A stretch of 43,571 nucleotides of DNA from Haplomitrium mnioides. Its lineage: Eukaryota > Marchantiophyta > Haplomitriopsida > Calobryales. The translations under genes were made by a program, and so were the position numbers. The stretch covers positions 46,075 through 89,645 of the forward strand of contig JBNGIS010036481.1 of the NCBI GenBank assembly GCA_049999725.1, read 5' to 3'. How positions within the stretch are numbered: the stretch's first letter is position 1; each line of letters starts with the position of its first letter. The notes beneath the pieces were generated by a model. It did no database searches and was not told the DNA's origin. It was given only the letters and a program-made list of their open reading frames with translations. This document shows, in pieces, positions 11,988-22,989 of this stretch.

Positions 11988-13513
11988 TCATCCGGGTAAT
12001 TCAGCTTCCTCCTCCTCATGGCGCATTTCCAATTCTATTAAATTTACTACTGCAGGTGGTGGAGGGTTTATGCCTGGATGAGGGTTAGCTTCAGGTCTTT
12101 GGTTGAGCAGGCAATTCATAGCTACATGCCCCTCTTTTTTGCACTGGAAGCAGAGAGCCGGTGGTTGTCCATAGCCACTCTTTTTGGGTTCAAGACAATT
12201 GGAGGAAATGTGCCATGGATGTCCACAATTCCAGCACACCATAATGGTTGTTCATGGGGGCCTGGCTGCATTCCAACCATTTCCCTGTCCGCCGTTGACA
12301 CCTAGGGGTCGACTTACCATAGTCCGAGGTCCTCCGCTGATTTGGTAGACCGCCTCAGGTGCCTCTTCAAAGACGTAGTCCACTTCTTCCCTTATGAATT
12401 CAGGTGCTTCCTCCCGCACATAGTGAATTGCGTTATTGTCTGCAGGGCATTCCTGAGTGGAGTGGCCGTGCATGTTACATCGAATGCACCATACTCTGAC
12501 TCGTCTACTTGGAAGTGCTGACCTTCTGGTTAGATTCCGGCCAGGAGGATATTCATTGCCTCCAATTTTGCACTTAATTCATCCATCCGATCCTTTTCGG
12601 CAGACCTTCTGCTGGGTTCGGGCTCAGCTTCACTCCCCTTTGATTTCCCTTTTCGAACTCCTTTGTGGCAATGCACTTCTCGTTCTTTGGCCCGCTTCTT
12701 TTTACTTTGGTCTTTTTTTTTTCCTTTTTTTTCTTTTTTTGGGAGTTCCGATCCTCTTCTGAGCTGCTGCTATCTAAACCCCCTTTGCTTTCCAAAGTAG
12801 CATCAAAACTCTCCTGTATCTCTTCGTCACTTTCCAAAGTGTCTGAAGAATCTTCAAATGTATAAATTGTATTTGTCTTCCTTCTGGAGCTGGTGATTGC
12901 AGCCTTGACATGGGACTGAGCCGCATTGACCGACTCTTCCAAAGTTTGAGGATCTGTCTGCCTCACCCAGGTTCCGATTTCTTTGGGTAGGGCTGCAAGA
13001 AACCATGAGGTCAACATTCCATCAGTGGCTGGCAGGTTTAGCTTGCGAGCCACCTTCTTGAATCTCTGAAGGAATTTTCTTACCGATTCTTTCCTCTTCA
13101 TTCTCAACTGACCCATTTTGATCAATGCCTCTGTCTCTTCTCCGATTTCTCGGAATTCAGCAATGAACGCTGCTTTGAAGGCTCTTCAATCTCTCTTGAT
13201 ATTGTCCAGTAAGTCCTTATACCATGGCTATACCTCTCCTTTTAGGACTGCGGGCAAGATTCTGATTTTAACATGGCTTTCCCCATTTGCTGCTGAGGTA
13301 TTCTCCATTTCATCCAGCCATGCATCAAGGTCGTCTTTCGGATGCCCTTTGAATGACTTGTACTTGAATCTGCCCCTCAGCTTGGAAGGGAGTATTGGAT
13401 TGGCCATCCCTCCACTGGCCACTGCAACCTCCACCCAAACGTCTCTTCTGCTCGCTACTCTTCTTCAACAATCTTACCCACAATAGCTCTGTATCTCGGA
13501 ATGTGCTTCCCAA
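11988..13513 (-). pseudogene. G1 gag with three CCHC zinc knuckles
   Basis: Gag forms the particle and binds RNA. The N-terminal retrotransposon-gag domain (about 12574-13434) includes FKGHPKDDLDAWLDEME, FIAEFREI and GMLTSWFLAALPKEIGTWV, in one frame with two stops near 13230 and 13190. A Lys/Glu/Ser-rich linker follows (KKKKKEKKKTKVKRSG). Then come three zinc knuckles of C-x2-C-x4-H-x4-C type: CIRCNMHGHSTQEC (near 12470), CWNCGHPWHISSNC (near 12235) and CFQCKKEGHVAMNC (near 12140). The start codon is uncertain; ATG at about 13434 is the best candidate. Confidence 0.88.
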
Positions 13514-13586
13514 TCTAACTGTGGTTCTCTAGTGCACAAGGTGATAACTTGGGTCCGGGTTGGTCTCAGGTTTTTGCAAACCTTGG

Positions 13587-13603
13587 CCCTCCTTCTAGCG
13601 CCA
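13587..13603 (-). other. G1 candidate primer-binding site
   Basis: Reading away from the 5' LTR on the minus strand, TGGCGCTAGAAGGAGGG lies nine bases inside the LTR end. TGG at the start is required to pair with a tRNA CCA tail. I cannot assign the tRNA by eye. A comparison with the species' tRNA 3' ends would settle it. Confidence 0.55.
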
Positions 13604-13612
13604 AAAAATATA

Positions 13613-16600
13613 TGTCAGCTCCCTTCTTCTTGCGTTAACCCCCAAAGACTGCTCTTTGGAAGGAAAAGGCGGACATATATGGGGTTCAGGTTCTTTTATG
13701 AGATGGCCCCGCTGCAAGTTATCACTTTCAGACCTTAAGGATGTTCCTTCTCACCTTACAGACCCATCTCCTTGTTCACTTCTTCATTCAGACATTCATC
13801 CACAACTCAAAAGCTTTTGTGATCAAATTCCAAAGTGGATTTCAGTGATCCAAAATAGCATCCAGACTCAAAGTTTTACAATATAGGATCAAGCCCTGAC
13901 ATCTGAATTATACATGGGACCTGTCCACTGTACTGCCTTACCCTCTGAGGCTGATTCTTGGATTCCTGCTGAGCTGAGATCTTGTTCACTTCAGATTTGA
14001 AATGTCTTTTCAGGAAATACAAACAAAAGACAAAACTAACTAACCCACGAACACACACACACACACACACACACACACCCAAGATACACTCTGCCAATGA
14101 TCTTTTGACTTGGTACGACCTCTGCAACACAAGCTTGAACTCTCAACACTCCATTTCTCCCTTCCCTCTGCAGCTCATTTGGCTTTCTTAAGATCCAAGC
14201 TTTACCACATTCTTTTGCCTTTTGATCTCTACTATAGCGATTCCAATCACACTTCCCAATTCCACCCACGCACCCTTCTCCAAATAGTTTTTTTAACTTC
14301 CCTTGTGAGAAGCCTTGAATTTACTTCCTCGGGATCGGAAGAGGTCTTATTTAACTTCCACCTCTAGAAGACAGTCCTCTCGATTGCTGGTCACCCACTC
14401 CACCCCGAAGCTTTGGTGGATCTTCTTACACCGTACGCGAGCACAAATGCAGCTAATCCTCCTTGACTTCCCTTGAGAAAATAAACCACAAACGCCTTCT
14501 AAATGTTCATGAGATTGTTGCTCCTGCACAACCAACACTGAGACAACCCCAAAGATCCCACTTTGGTAGCCTCTCCAATTTCAGGACTGCCTAGACTTCC
14601 TTCCGCTTTCAAGTATCAATCCACCTTCGATGTTGGTCCACCCGCAGTGATGAGTACACCTGGATCGTCTGGGCCTCTAGAGCTCCCCGCCCAACAATTC
14701 CCAGCGCCCCTCCACTCCACCTCCACCCTTGCTAGCCCCCTGCTCGAGTTCACCTACTGCAAGTGAAGCTTCAAGAAATTTGTCCTCCCTCCCTCGTGTG
14801 TCTTTCTCTCTACTATCGTTCTCACGACTTGCAAGCTTGCATCCACAATCAACCCCTCAACCATTGCAGACGATCGATTTGTACAACCCCCCTCCCCCTT
14901 GCGCAAACTCTCTTGTGCTTGTTGTTTTTTTCCTTATCAGCAATTTGGATCATTGCTGCATTTGGATGCTGATTGGTAGATTCGAAGAGGATTGGCGCAG
15001 ACCATAGAATGCAAACTCCAAGAAATCAGCTTAATTATGCAATGCGATGAAGCTTGGCATAGATCTAATATGAATTCTGAAGGCTTGGCTTAATTCTGCA
15101 AGGCAACAAAGCTCGACATAGATTTGAAGTGAATTCCAAGGTTCGTTCCGAAATTGCTTATCGATTCTCGAAGCACCACGTTTCCGCGTAGGTCCGCGTA
15201 CACTCCGAAGAATCCCACGAGCTCTCTTGTAGTGCCACATTTCCGCAAATTCCTGAGATTCCCGCTGATTCCCAGAGTCCTGTTAAGAGTGTCACGTTTT
15301 TGCAAAGATCCAAGATTCTCGAGAAATCTCTAAGATTTCCGCAGATTCCCTAGATTTCCGCTGAGGGCGTCACGTTTCTGCTGTGGCGCCGTCCGATGCC
15401 GGCCCGCAAAGGGGTAGGCGAATCGTCGCACTGACCGTCCGTTGACCCGTTGACTTTCCCAATTGCCATGTCATTCGCAACGCTCTTGACCCTTTGAATA
15501 AGAACTACAAAGACCTCCATTTTTACCCCCGTTGGATCAGTGATAAATCCTCTTTTTGGCACTGTTTCCTCCTTTATTGGATCTGCGCTAGATCGCCTCC
15601 TCGACATCTTTGGTTCTCCTCTGGTTGGATCTGTGACTCGTCACCTTTCTGGCTGATCCCTTCTCGTTTCTCCTTGTCAAACCTGTGATAGATCACTATT
15701 TCAGCGTTGCTTGCTTCTCCTTGGACCGTTGATAAATCTCTGTTTCAGCACTCTTTCTTCCTATACCGGAGCTGTGCTATATTCTTGTTTCGGCAACCCT
15801 TGTTCTCCCCTTTGCAGATCCTTGATAAGTGGACTCTCCACTTAGGGAGGTCAATCGGAACCCTGTTAAGTGGGGTTCTCCACATCGTAAGGCGGATTGG
15901 AACCCTCTCAAGTGGGCTCCCCTTGTTGATTTATCGCCCTTTTGGTATATGGCTCCCCTTTTGGTCGGACCTTCGATATATCATTGTTTTGACACCTTCT
16001 GTCCCTCCTTTGGTTGGACCTTTGATTGATCGCCATTTCGACACCTTCGTTCCTCCTCTACAGATAATTGATAAGTGGCTGTTTCGACACTTTTATCCCT
16101 TTCTGGCCAGACCGTCGATAGGTCCCTATTTCGACGCCTTGTTCTTCAGGTGAAACATCGTCTTATCTCCCTTTCGGATTCCTCCCTTGATATAAGAACC
16201 CTTAGAGGCTCTTTCTCTTTACTAAGGCGTCGAAAAGTTCTATGTAAGAACATTGAAGAAGCCTTCTTTACCTGACTTGTGGAAAATTTCAATGTAAGAA
16301 TGATAGACTCCACATATCCATTTCGAACTTTCTGATGACGTCCAATTCGAACTTTCAAAATCACCTTCCTCTCGTCCGAATCTTCGACATGTCACACTTT
16401 CAGCTGATTAATTATCCCGCTTTGGAACCCTCTTAACCGGTCTGCTCCACATCGAAAGACGAATCGAAACCACCTTAAGTGGGCTCTCCACTTAGGAAGA
16501 CGGGTTTTCGCTCCGTTCTTTGGATCGGACACCACGGATACTTGTTATCGGAATCACGTATAGCTCCTTTGAAATTCAATCCTTTCATCTTTTCTCAACC

Positions 16601-17698
16601 AAATATTTGCAGCGTATTCTCTTGTCGCAACCAACCGCTTCCGTCTCCGATTGATTTCCTTCCATTCTTTCTTCCCAATACTTTAGCGGTTAATTTCTCT
16701 TCACACCTCTCCGCGCAGCAGGGACCTCTATTCCTCGTAGAGGCGTTTCTTCACAGTTGGAGTCTGCATTGCAACATATCACATCATGGCTTCTTTGCTC
16801 CGTTGGATCTTCACTCTTCTATTCAAATTCCAAGAGCCGAATCCAAATTCTCCTCGATATTCTTCCCATTCTCACTTAATTTCATCACCGCTCTTCATTA
16901 CATTAACACCACGATGTATCTCCGCTTGCACACATTCCTTGAACTTCATCCCTCCACCAATTGCGCCTGTCGGATGTTGTTTCCAAACGCCAACCAACTC
17001 AACCCACAGAGCAAGCCTTACATCTGATTCTCCCCTCAATTTCCTGTGATCAAATTCCTAGGAGAAATCCCCCTTTGAACTTTTGATTTCTGTGCTTCAA
17101 AATCCTCGCAATTCAATCCCTTTCTTGGCTTGCACTCGATCAATATCCTTTGCAATTCGATCCCTTCCTCACATTCAATCCCATCGTTGCTTGCTCACGG
17201 TCATCCTCTTCCTCGCCACACAGCTGATTGCTCGTCGAACGTCAGCTCGGGAGATATCCCATAAATTCTTCTCCAAAAGGCAATGCACTACATAAGCCGC
17301 TCACTCCTTTCTTCTTTCGAGAGGCAGCCCCCTAGAGGGGTGTAAGGCCACTGCATATCCTCATTTTACCCTTGGACGGACCTAATTCAGGGCTAAACCC
17401 CTGCCCCCCCAAGGCAAGTTGTCCTCCGAGTTAGATAGTTAGTTAGATACAAGGTTAGTGAGCTTAGCTTGGCCCCCGACAATTAGGTTGGTTTTATTAC
17501 TTTTATTTTCTTTTCTTTTCTCCATTAGACCTTTGAAGTAACCTTGTCCTGACCTCAATCCTCCCCTTCTCTCCAAGCATGCATTGAGCCCTTTTTATAT
17601 ACATTGGAAGTCTTGTTGACCCAAAACACAGAACCTACGTAGTTTGTCGCTTAATTTTTTGAAATTTTTGCACTAAGCCCCTTCAAACCAAGTTGACA
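13613..17698 (-). repeat. G1 5' LTR (right copy)
   Basis: A 4086-bp LTR matching 3622-7716. On the minus strand a TATA box, GTATATAAAAAGG, lies near 17590-17602, close to the start of the LTR, so U3 is short and transcribed LTR sequence long. A (CA)n microsatellite lies at about 14050-14080. No open frame with recognisable similarity is seen on either strand. Confidence 0.93.
17590..17602 (-). promoter_or_regulatory. TATA box in the G1 5' LTR
   Basis: The minus strand reads GTATATAAAAAGG about 100 bp inside the 5' LTR. The left LTR has the changed version ATACATAAAAAGG near 7609-7621. This is the likely core promoter of G1; no start site can be mapped here. Confidence 0.5.
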
Positions 17699-17703
17699 AA
17701 AAC
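17699..17703. other. Target-site duplication AAAAC, right of G1
   Basis: Perfect copy of 3617-3621. The coding frame of the interrupted transposase gene continues from 3621 to 17704 without a shift. Confidence 0.9.
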
Positions 17704-20700
17704 TGTGAGAGAAATGTACTTTCAACAAAGCATGAAGAATCGAGATATCACACTGCAGTGAGGAATACCAAGATAAGACTCTGATGTTGAAAATCGGTTT
17801 ACACTGCCTAGTGGTGCCTTTGTTTGTAGAAGAGCCTTTAAATTAATATTAGCAGTAGGGAATAATGGAATCCAATGGATTCAAAATCTCAAAAACGTAG
17901 ATCCTAGAGGCATTTTTAGAAAAAGAGAACTGTTTGCTAAAGGAGTTTTTGTGCATGTGTGGATGGACAATTTTTTCTAGGGACATTGTGAGAGAATGCC
18001 CACTCACGAAGTGTACAACTTGCCATATAATTTCACAAAATAGGAAGTTTATGACTACTACACAACTTATTTGAAAGAAAAAGATCCCCAATGTATTCTT
18101 AGTTTCTCGGGTTTTACAAAACATTGAAGAACTCATTTTCCAAATGTAAAAATTCCAAAATGCAATAGATTTGTTGTTTGTAAAACATGCGAAGAAATAA
18201 AATCTTTGCAAGAAAAGTATGTCTTGGAGTCTGACAAAGGTAACAATTTTTCTTCTCTTTTGACACTTTTGGCTAATCCATCCTCTTTTCTCTATACTCA
18301 AAACCTAGTTTAAGAGATGTTATGTTTTCTCAACTTACAACTAAAAGATATTTTTTTTGGAAGTTATTTAGCAAAGAAGATTTTATTCGAATAATTCTTA
18401 GCAAGTTGAGTTGTGAGAAGAGTGTCTATGCTCGCATGAAGTTTATTGCTTTATATTTCAATTTACACCTTGTTTGTAGTCAAATAAAGCAAGAAAATGA
18501 ATTTGATTCTTGGTGGTGACCTTAGCCATGCAACAAGTTTTGTTTTTACTCCTTTAAATGAAGAGCCTTTGTAAAAAACAAATTAAAAGAATCATTTTTG
18601 TTGTTCGCAAATCCTATATGCGCATAGGATTTGTTCTTGTTTCTTTAAAAACCTGTCGCGACAACATTCACAACAAGCCATGATATTGGTTATGTTGTAT
18701 TGGTCCTATATACGCATACAATCAATTGTTGTCTCTACTCATCTTAAACGCTCAAAGGATGTGTTCTAATAGCCTTTATTGGCAAATCTTGCTTTTTTCT
18801 TTTCGAAACAGATTTTCCTTTTTTCAAATTTCTTGAAGTTTATTTTTAATCTTTTACAAACTGTTTTGTTTCTACAAATTCAAACATTTGTTTAAGATGA
18901 CTTCAATGTTTGTGGCACCTCAGGTTGTGTTTTAAAGTCACAAGTATCCAAATATATTTTACTGAACTATTTTTATGTCCTTTGTGCTTTGTGATGATGC
19001 AGTCAAGTATAATCGTCAACTATTTCTTTATCGTGACTAACAAATGAAAGAAAGATCAAAACTTGCAAACCATCGAAGAAAATGTTATGTCGATGGTAAA
19101 AAATACTTGGGAATTATCATTGATGGAATGGATGAGAAGAAAATTGCTATTCCACACTGGCCTTTGCCACCAAAAAACATTGATAAAGATTGTTTGGTGG
19201 GTGTGCATGTTGTTGGTGCCTTAATATTCAATCATGCTCTTTCTTTGAGGGTCTTCTTAATGTATGGAGCCTTGAGAAGCAATTCTAATATGACAGTTAC
19301 TGTACTCAACAAAATATTATTTGACTTTGAAAGCTTGTTGTCTCCAACTTTGTATCTTCAATTGGACAACACAACACGAGAGAATAAGAATTCTATCCTG
19401 TTTGGATATCTTAGTCTACTTATTGCCAAGAATGTTTTTTTTTTCTTAAATCAAGGTGGGATTTCTCATGGTTGGCCACACTCATGATCAAATCGATCAA
19501 ATGTTCAGCCGACTCTCGAAATGTTTAAAACGTGTCAAACTATCATGATTACGAGTTTTAGTGAGGCGATTCAATTATCTTATAATCCTAAACTTTAGGT
19601 GACTCTTTTGTTGGAAACTTGGGATTTCAAAATGTTTCTGTAGCAACGTCCCTCTCTGGTTCAAAGGATACATGATATTACTTTTAATCAACAATTCAAG
19701 TTCCAGTTAAATGATTCCAAAGCAAAGATTTGGAGCAAACAGTTTTCAGCAAATGAATTTTGGCTACTTGTGGATGGTATTTCTCAACTCAAGTGCCTAC
19801 CTGAAGTGGACAAAGAAATTTTGAGTTCAATGTTGATTCCTCTCAAGGTATACTATGAAATCAAATGATCTCAAAAGGAAGAAAGAGAAGTGGATGTCGA
19901 AAAAATGGTACTTTTAATGAGGGACAACATAAGTGAGAACTACTACAAGTTCTTTGCAGATTCTGATATTCAATGATGGAATGACTTTTTTCTTGCCCAA
20001 CAAGAGATTGCAGCCTACATCCTTGTAAAAAACAGATGATGACTCGAAGCAAAATTTACCTTTCCACCTTCACAACCGTTAAACACTTGTAATGTTTGTC
20101 TAAATTCTCAACTTCATGCTCAACAGACAGAAGAAGATACTCTGGTACAACAAATACTTTCTACACATCGAGCAATTTATGGTGGAGCACCTAGGCTACG
20201 AGAAGGGACTCTTTTGCACAATACTCGATGCATGCATAAATTTTGAAATCTATATGAGATGAAAGCTAGAATGTCTATTTGTGTTGTTGCATCTCTGGAT
20301 CCAAAAGGCAGACCGTTTTAGGTTGCCAAAGTTCTCAAAGTTTTGTCATTTGATGAGGAAGGTCTTCCAAACCCGAAACGAGTACGAGTTCAATGCTTTG
20401 CTTGTTTGGCTGAAGATGCATTTTATGGACAATACTTCATAGAAAAAATAGCAGCAACAAAAAGGAAACGCAAATCCAGTTTATATATTGATGTACTTTA
20501 TGTGACACAAATCACGATTCTGTCTTTTGATTTTCTTCTAACAAAAAAAACCAATTGAAGAAAACCACTCTAGCTACCATTAAAACAAATCTATTTGAGT
20601 ACGAAAGACAAAAAACCCTCAATCCTCAAATGTTTTTAAGAGATTCAATCATTGTTATTAACACTAAGATAGATCAAGCAAACCTTGGTGAATCTTCTGA

Positions 20701-20734
20701 AGCTGAATCCAAAGAAGTCGAGACGAGTGACTAA
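17704..20734 (+). pseudogene. DUF7869-type transposase-like gene, 3' part (after the G1 insertion)
   Basis: The family is transposon-associated; a DDE-type transposase role is my inference. The frame continues from 3621 through FTLPSGAFVCRRAFKLILAV (near 17795-17850) to a GT donor at 18240. The intron 18240-19002 joins in phase 1. The last exon has IIIDGMDEKK (first candidate Asp, near 19110), LYLQLDNTTRENKN (second candidate Asp, near 19350-19390) and VGHTHDQIDQMFSR (near 19470-19510), the signature I associate with DUF7869. A T-run at about 19435-19445 causes a frameshift before the last motif. Further on come ISQLKCLPEVDKEILSSM, then TCNVCLNSQLHAQ, VAKVLKVLSFDEEG and an acidic C-terminus ending AESKEVETSD at 20734. 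More than ten stops or shifts are present. The C-terminal end is repeated at 42413. Confidence 0.7.
18240..19002 (+). other. Second intron of the transposase-like gene
   Basis: The donor is AAAG|GTAACA and the acceptor GATGATGCAG|TC. The leftover G and the following TC form a Val codon, so the frame SDK-V-KYNRQLF is kept. The intron is AT-rich and includes scattered words of the array family: CTATGCTCGCATG near 18427, CTATATGCGCATAG near 18614 and CTATATACGCATAC near 18707. Confidence 0.65.
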
Positions 20735-20757
20735 AGTCATTCAAGAATTTTATTATA

Positions 20758-20857
20758 NNNNNNNNNNNNNNNNNNNNNNNNNNNNNNNNNNNNNNNNNNN
20801 NNNNNNNNNNNNNNNNNNNNNNNNNNNNNNNNNNNNNNNNNNNNNNNNNNNNNNNNN
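20758..20857. other. Assembly gap (100 N)
   Basis: Exactly 100 N, a standard placeholder. The paralogous tail has about 245 bp between the matching flanks (about 42528-42773), so the real gap is probably nearer that size. Confidence 0.95.
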
Positions 20858-20951
20858 AGTTTAAGGTTATTATCTCGTTGAAGCATCTACCCAAATTGAC
20901 TAATTTTTTTTTTCTTTTAAGACTTTGTTGTAAAACTTAAAACCTTTAGCA

Positions 20952-20956
20952 CTGTT
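20952..20956. other. Target-site duplication CTGTT, left of element A
   Basis: CTGTT here matches 37779-37783 perfectly, just outside the LTR ends of element A. The uninterrupted sequence (agcgCTGTTtgactcag) is present in the second transposon copy near 42862-42880. Confidence 0.92.
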
Positions 20957-21522
20957 TGTAACACTACACACTCACATTACGCACATAAGTTAGCACAAGT
21001 ACAACACATACAAGCTAGCATAAGAGAAGCGTACATGAACGTCAAGAACCCACAAGGTAAGAAATGCCAAACAAGGCACTCTTCCTTTTTTATGTACTTG
21101 AGAGAAAGCACTTTGCTTACATAGGTGGAAGAACCCCATTGGTTCCTTTTCTATTCTCTTCTGATTGGACCCCTCTTTTCTCTCTCACTCTAATTGGACT
21201 ACCCTTTACTTTTGTTCTCCTTCTGCCACGTGTCCTTATTCTTAGAACCTTCCATCTCTTTAGTTCTCCTTCTGCTACGTATCCTTATTCTAAGAACCTT
21301 CTCTTTACTTTAATTCTTTGCTTACCTCGTGTCTTTATCCTCTTCTAAAGTAGTCTATCTGACTCCCTCTTTCACTTTAATTCGTTGACTTTCTCTCCTC
21401 ATGCCGCGTGTCCATCTCTCTATAATAGCAATTTCTTTTTGCTACTCTAACTTAGTAATAGCTTTCTAGACATAATTGACATTATTTTTAGTTGCGGCTT
21501 ACTAAAGTTAGTGACCGTTACA
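20957..21522 (-). repeat. Element A 3' LTR (left copy)
   Basis: 566 bp, starting TGTAACAC and ending GTTACA on the plus strand. It matches 37213-37778 and, inverted, the solo LTR at 35117-35684. Its four ACGTG-type boxes have mostly decayed; GCCACGTGTCC persists near 21226. Confidence 0.93.
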
Positions 21523-21537
21523 ATCCTCCCCCCTTTT
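21523..21537 (-). other. Element A polypurine tract
   Basis: On the minus strand AAAAGGGGGGAGGAT lies directly before the 3' LTR and overlaps the polyprotein stop codon (21536-21538). Position and composition are canonical. Confidence 0.85.
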
Positions 21538-22836
21538 AAGAGGCACCATCCTCGTTGCAAGTAAGAGAGTTCTCAAAAGAGTGAACAAGTACAGAGGCAT
21601 TGGCCAAATTATCCAATGGCTCCCAAGTCGCTCTATAAAGAGGGTAGCCTGTCCAACGAACCAAGTACTCCACAATCTCACGATGGCCTCAACGACGTGT
21701 GTGTTTGTTCAAGAGTTGTTCCACCTCAAATTCCTCATGACCATCAATAAGGTCAGGTGGTGGAGAGGGCTCTTAGGTACAAGTGAAAGTGGTAGAGCGA
21801 CGGACAAAAGCAAATAATAAAGAGACATGAAAGACCAGATGAACCTTCATATGAGGAGGTAAAACAAGTTGATAAGCCACTTCACCAATACGAACAGAAA
21901 TAGCAAATGGTCCAATAAAGTGAGCAGATAGCTTATGAGAGCGAAGCAAAGGAAGATTGGATGTAGAGAGCCATACTTGGTCACCTATAGCAAAGGTCAC
22001 TTTGCGATGATGAGCATTGGCATATTTTTTTGGCAATTACGAGCGACTTCAAGTTTTTCCTTGGCACGTTGGATGTCGTGGTGTAGCCGATGGAGGAAAT
22101 CATCGGAAGTTAGACTCTTAGAGGTTGATGTAGGATGAAGATTAGATATAGTGGTTGGATGCTCACCATACATCAAAAAGAAAGGTGTGGCTCATGTAGA
22201 GCTATTGATGGAGTTATTGTAAGAGAACTCCACAAGAGGTAGCAACCAATCCCATTCTTCTTATTTTTCTAAAGTAAAAGCCCGCAACATATCTTCAATG
22301 GTACGGTTGGCCCATTCAGCTTGACCATCCAATTCAGGGTGATAAGCAGTGGACATAGCTAATTTGGTTTTGAGAAGACCAAATATTGTGCGCCAAAACA
22401 TGTTGGTAAATTGAGTGCCATGGTCGGAGATAATCACTTTGGAGATATCATTATAAGAGTAGACAACTTCTAAATAAATTGGTGCTAATTCCGGTGCTAT
22501 CACTGATTTGGTAGTCAAACAAATATGAATCATTTTGCTAAGTTTATCCACAAAAACAACAATAGGATCATAACCCGTAGAAATACGTGGTAACTCACAT
22601 ACAATATCCATACTCACATATTCCCATTTCCGATTTGAGTTCGACAAATGTTGTAATAAACCTCCACGTTTAAGGTTGGTCGCTTTGTTTTGTTGACAAG
22701 CCAAACAACTCCAAACATAGGTCTCCACATCTTGATGCATCTTAGGCCAATAATAGACTCGTTGAAGAATGTCCAAATTTTTCTCAATTCCAACATGTCC
22801 ACTGATTGTCGAATCATGTGCTTCATACAAAACCAT
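21536..22836 (-). pseudogene. Element A integrase with C-terminal chromodomain
   Basis: The integrase has an HHCC zinc region (SGHVGIEKNL, MHQDV, CLACQQNK), a core with Asp in SMDIVCELP, Asp in ISDHGTQF and Glu in DGQAEWANRTIEDM, so the catalytic triad is kept. After a break near 22250, the C-terminal part (21773-22036) shows the GPF motif in HFIGPFAISVRIG and FHVSLL. A chromodomain follows (about 21580-21720): EFEVEQLLN, a stop, EYLVRWTGYPLYRATWEPL. Chromodomains in such integrases bind methylated histone tails and steer insertion to heterochromatin. The protein ends at a TAA overlapping the purine tract. Stops near 21770 and within the chromodomain disable it. Confidence 0.9.
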
Positions 22837-22989
22837 AGAGCAAAGCTTAACACTATTAGGAACCCATACCTTGCCTTAGAAGAAAATCAATCCTCTCACC
22901 TCTTTCACTAGATTCTTTTGTTGTGCGACAATGATCTCCTTATCTTCTTTTGTTGCAGCCAACATTTCCGTCCACCAAGTAGGATGAAT

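Larger units (their letters stand above)
3622..17698 (-). mobile_element. G1: Ty3/gypsy LTR retrotransposon with 4.1-kb LTRs, no chromodomain
   Basis: A 14.1-kb element on the minus strand. LTRs (3622-7716 and 13613-17698) begin TGTCA and end TGACA, and a perfect AAAAC duplication flanks them. In element order come primer site, gag with three CCHC knuckles, protease, reverse transcriptase, RNase H, and integrase with a GPF motif, then a purine tract. The order PR-RT-RH-IN places it in Ty3/gypsy. Very long LTRs and no chromodomain after the integrase suggest the Tat/Athila-like side of the family (inference). All domains carry stops, and the integrase lacks its catalytic Glu, so it is dead. 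It interrupts the transposase gene of the older DNA transposon. Confidence 0.95.

Noticed and set aside
14050-14080. CA microsatellite as a regulatory or Z-DNA feature
   Set aside because: It is a length-variable simple repeat in an LTR, shorter in the other LTR copy; no functional evidence.
17849-18301. A 150-codon minus-strand open frame opposite the transposase-like gene
   Set aside because: The plus strand carries the recognisable family motifs and splice sites here; the minus frame is a shadow.
20664-20894. A minus-strand open frame spanning the first assembly gap
   Set aside because: It is read through unknown bases and opposes the true transposase C-terminus.
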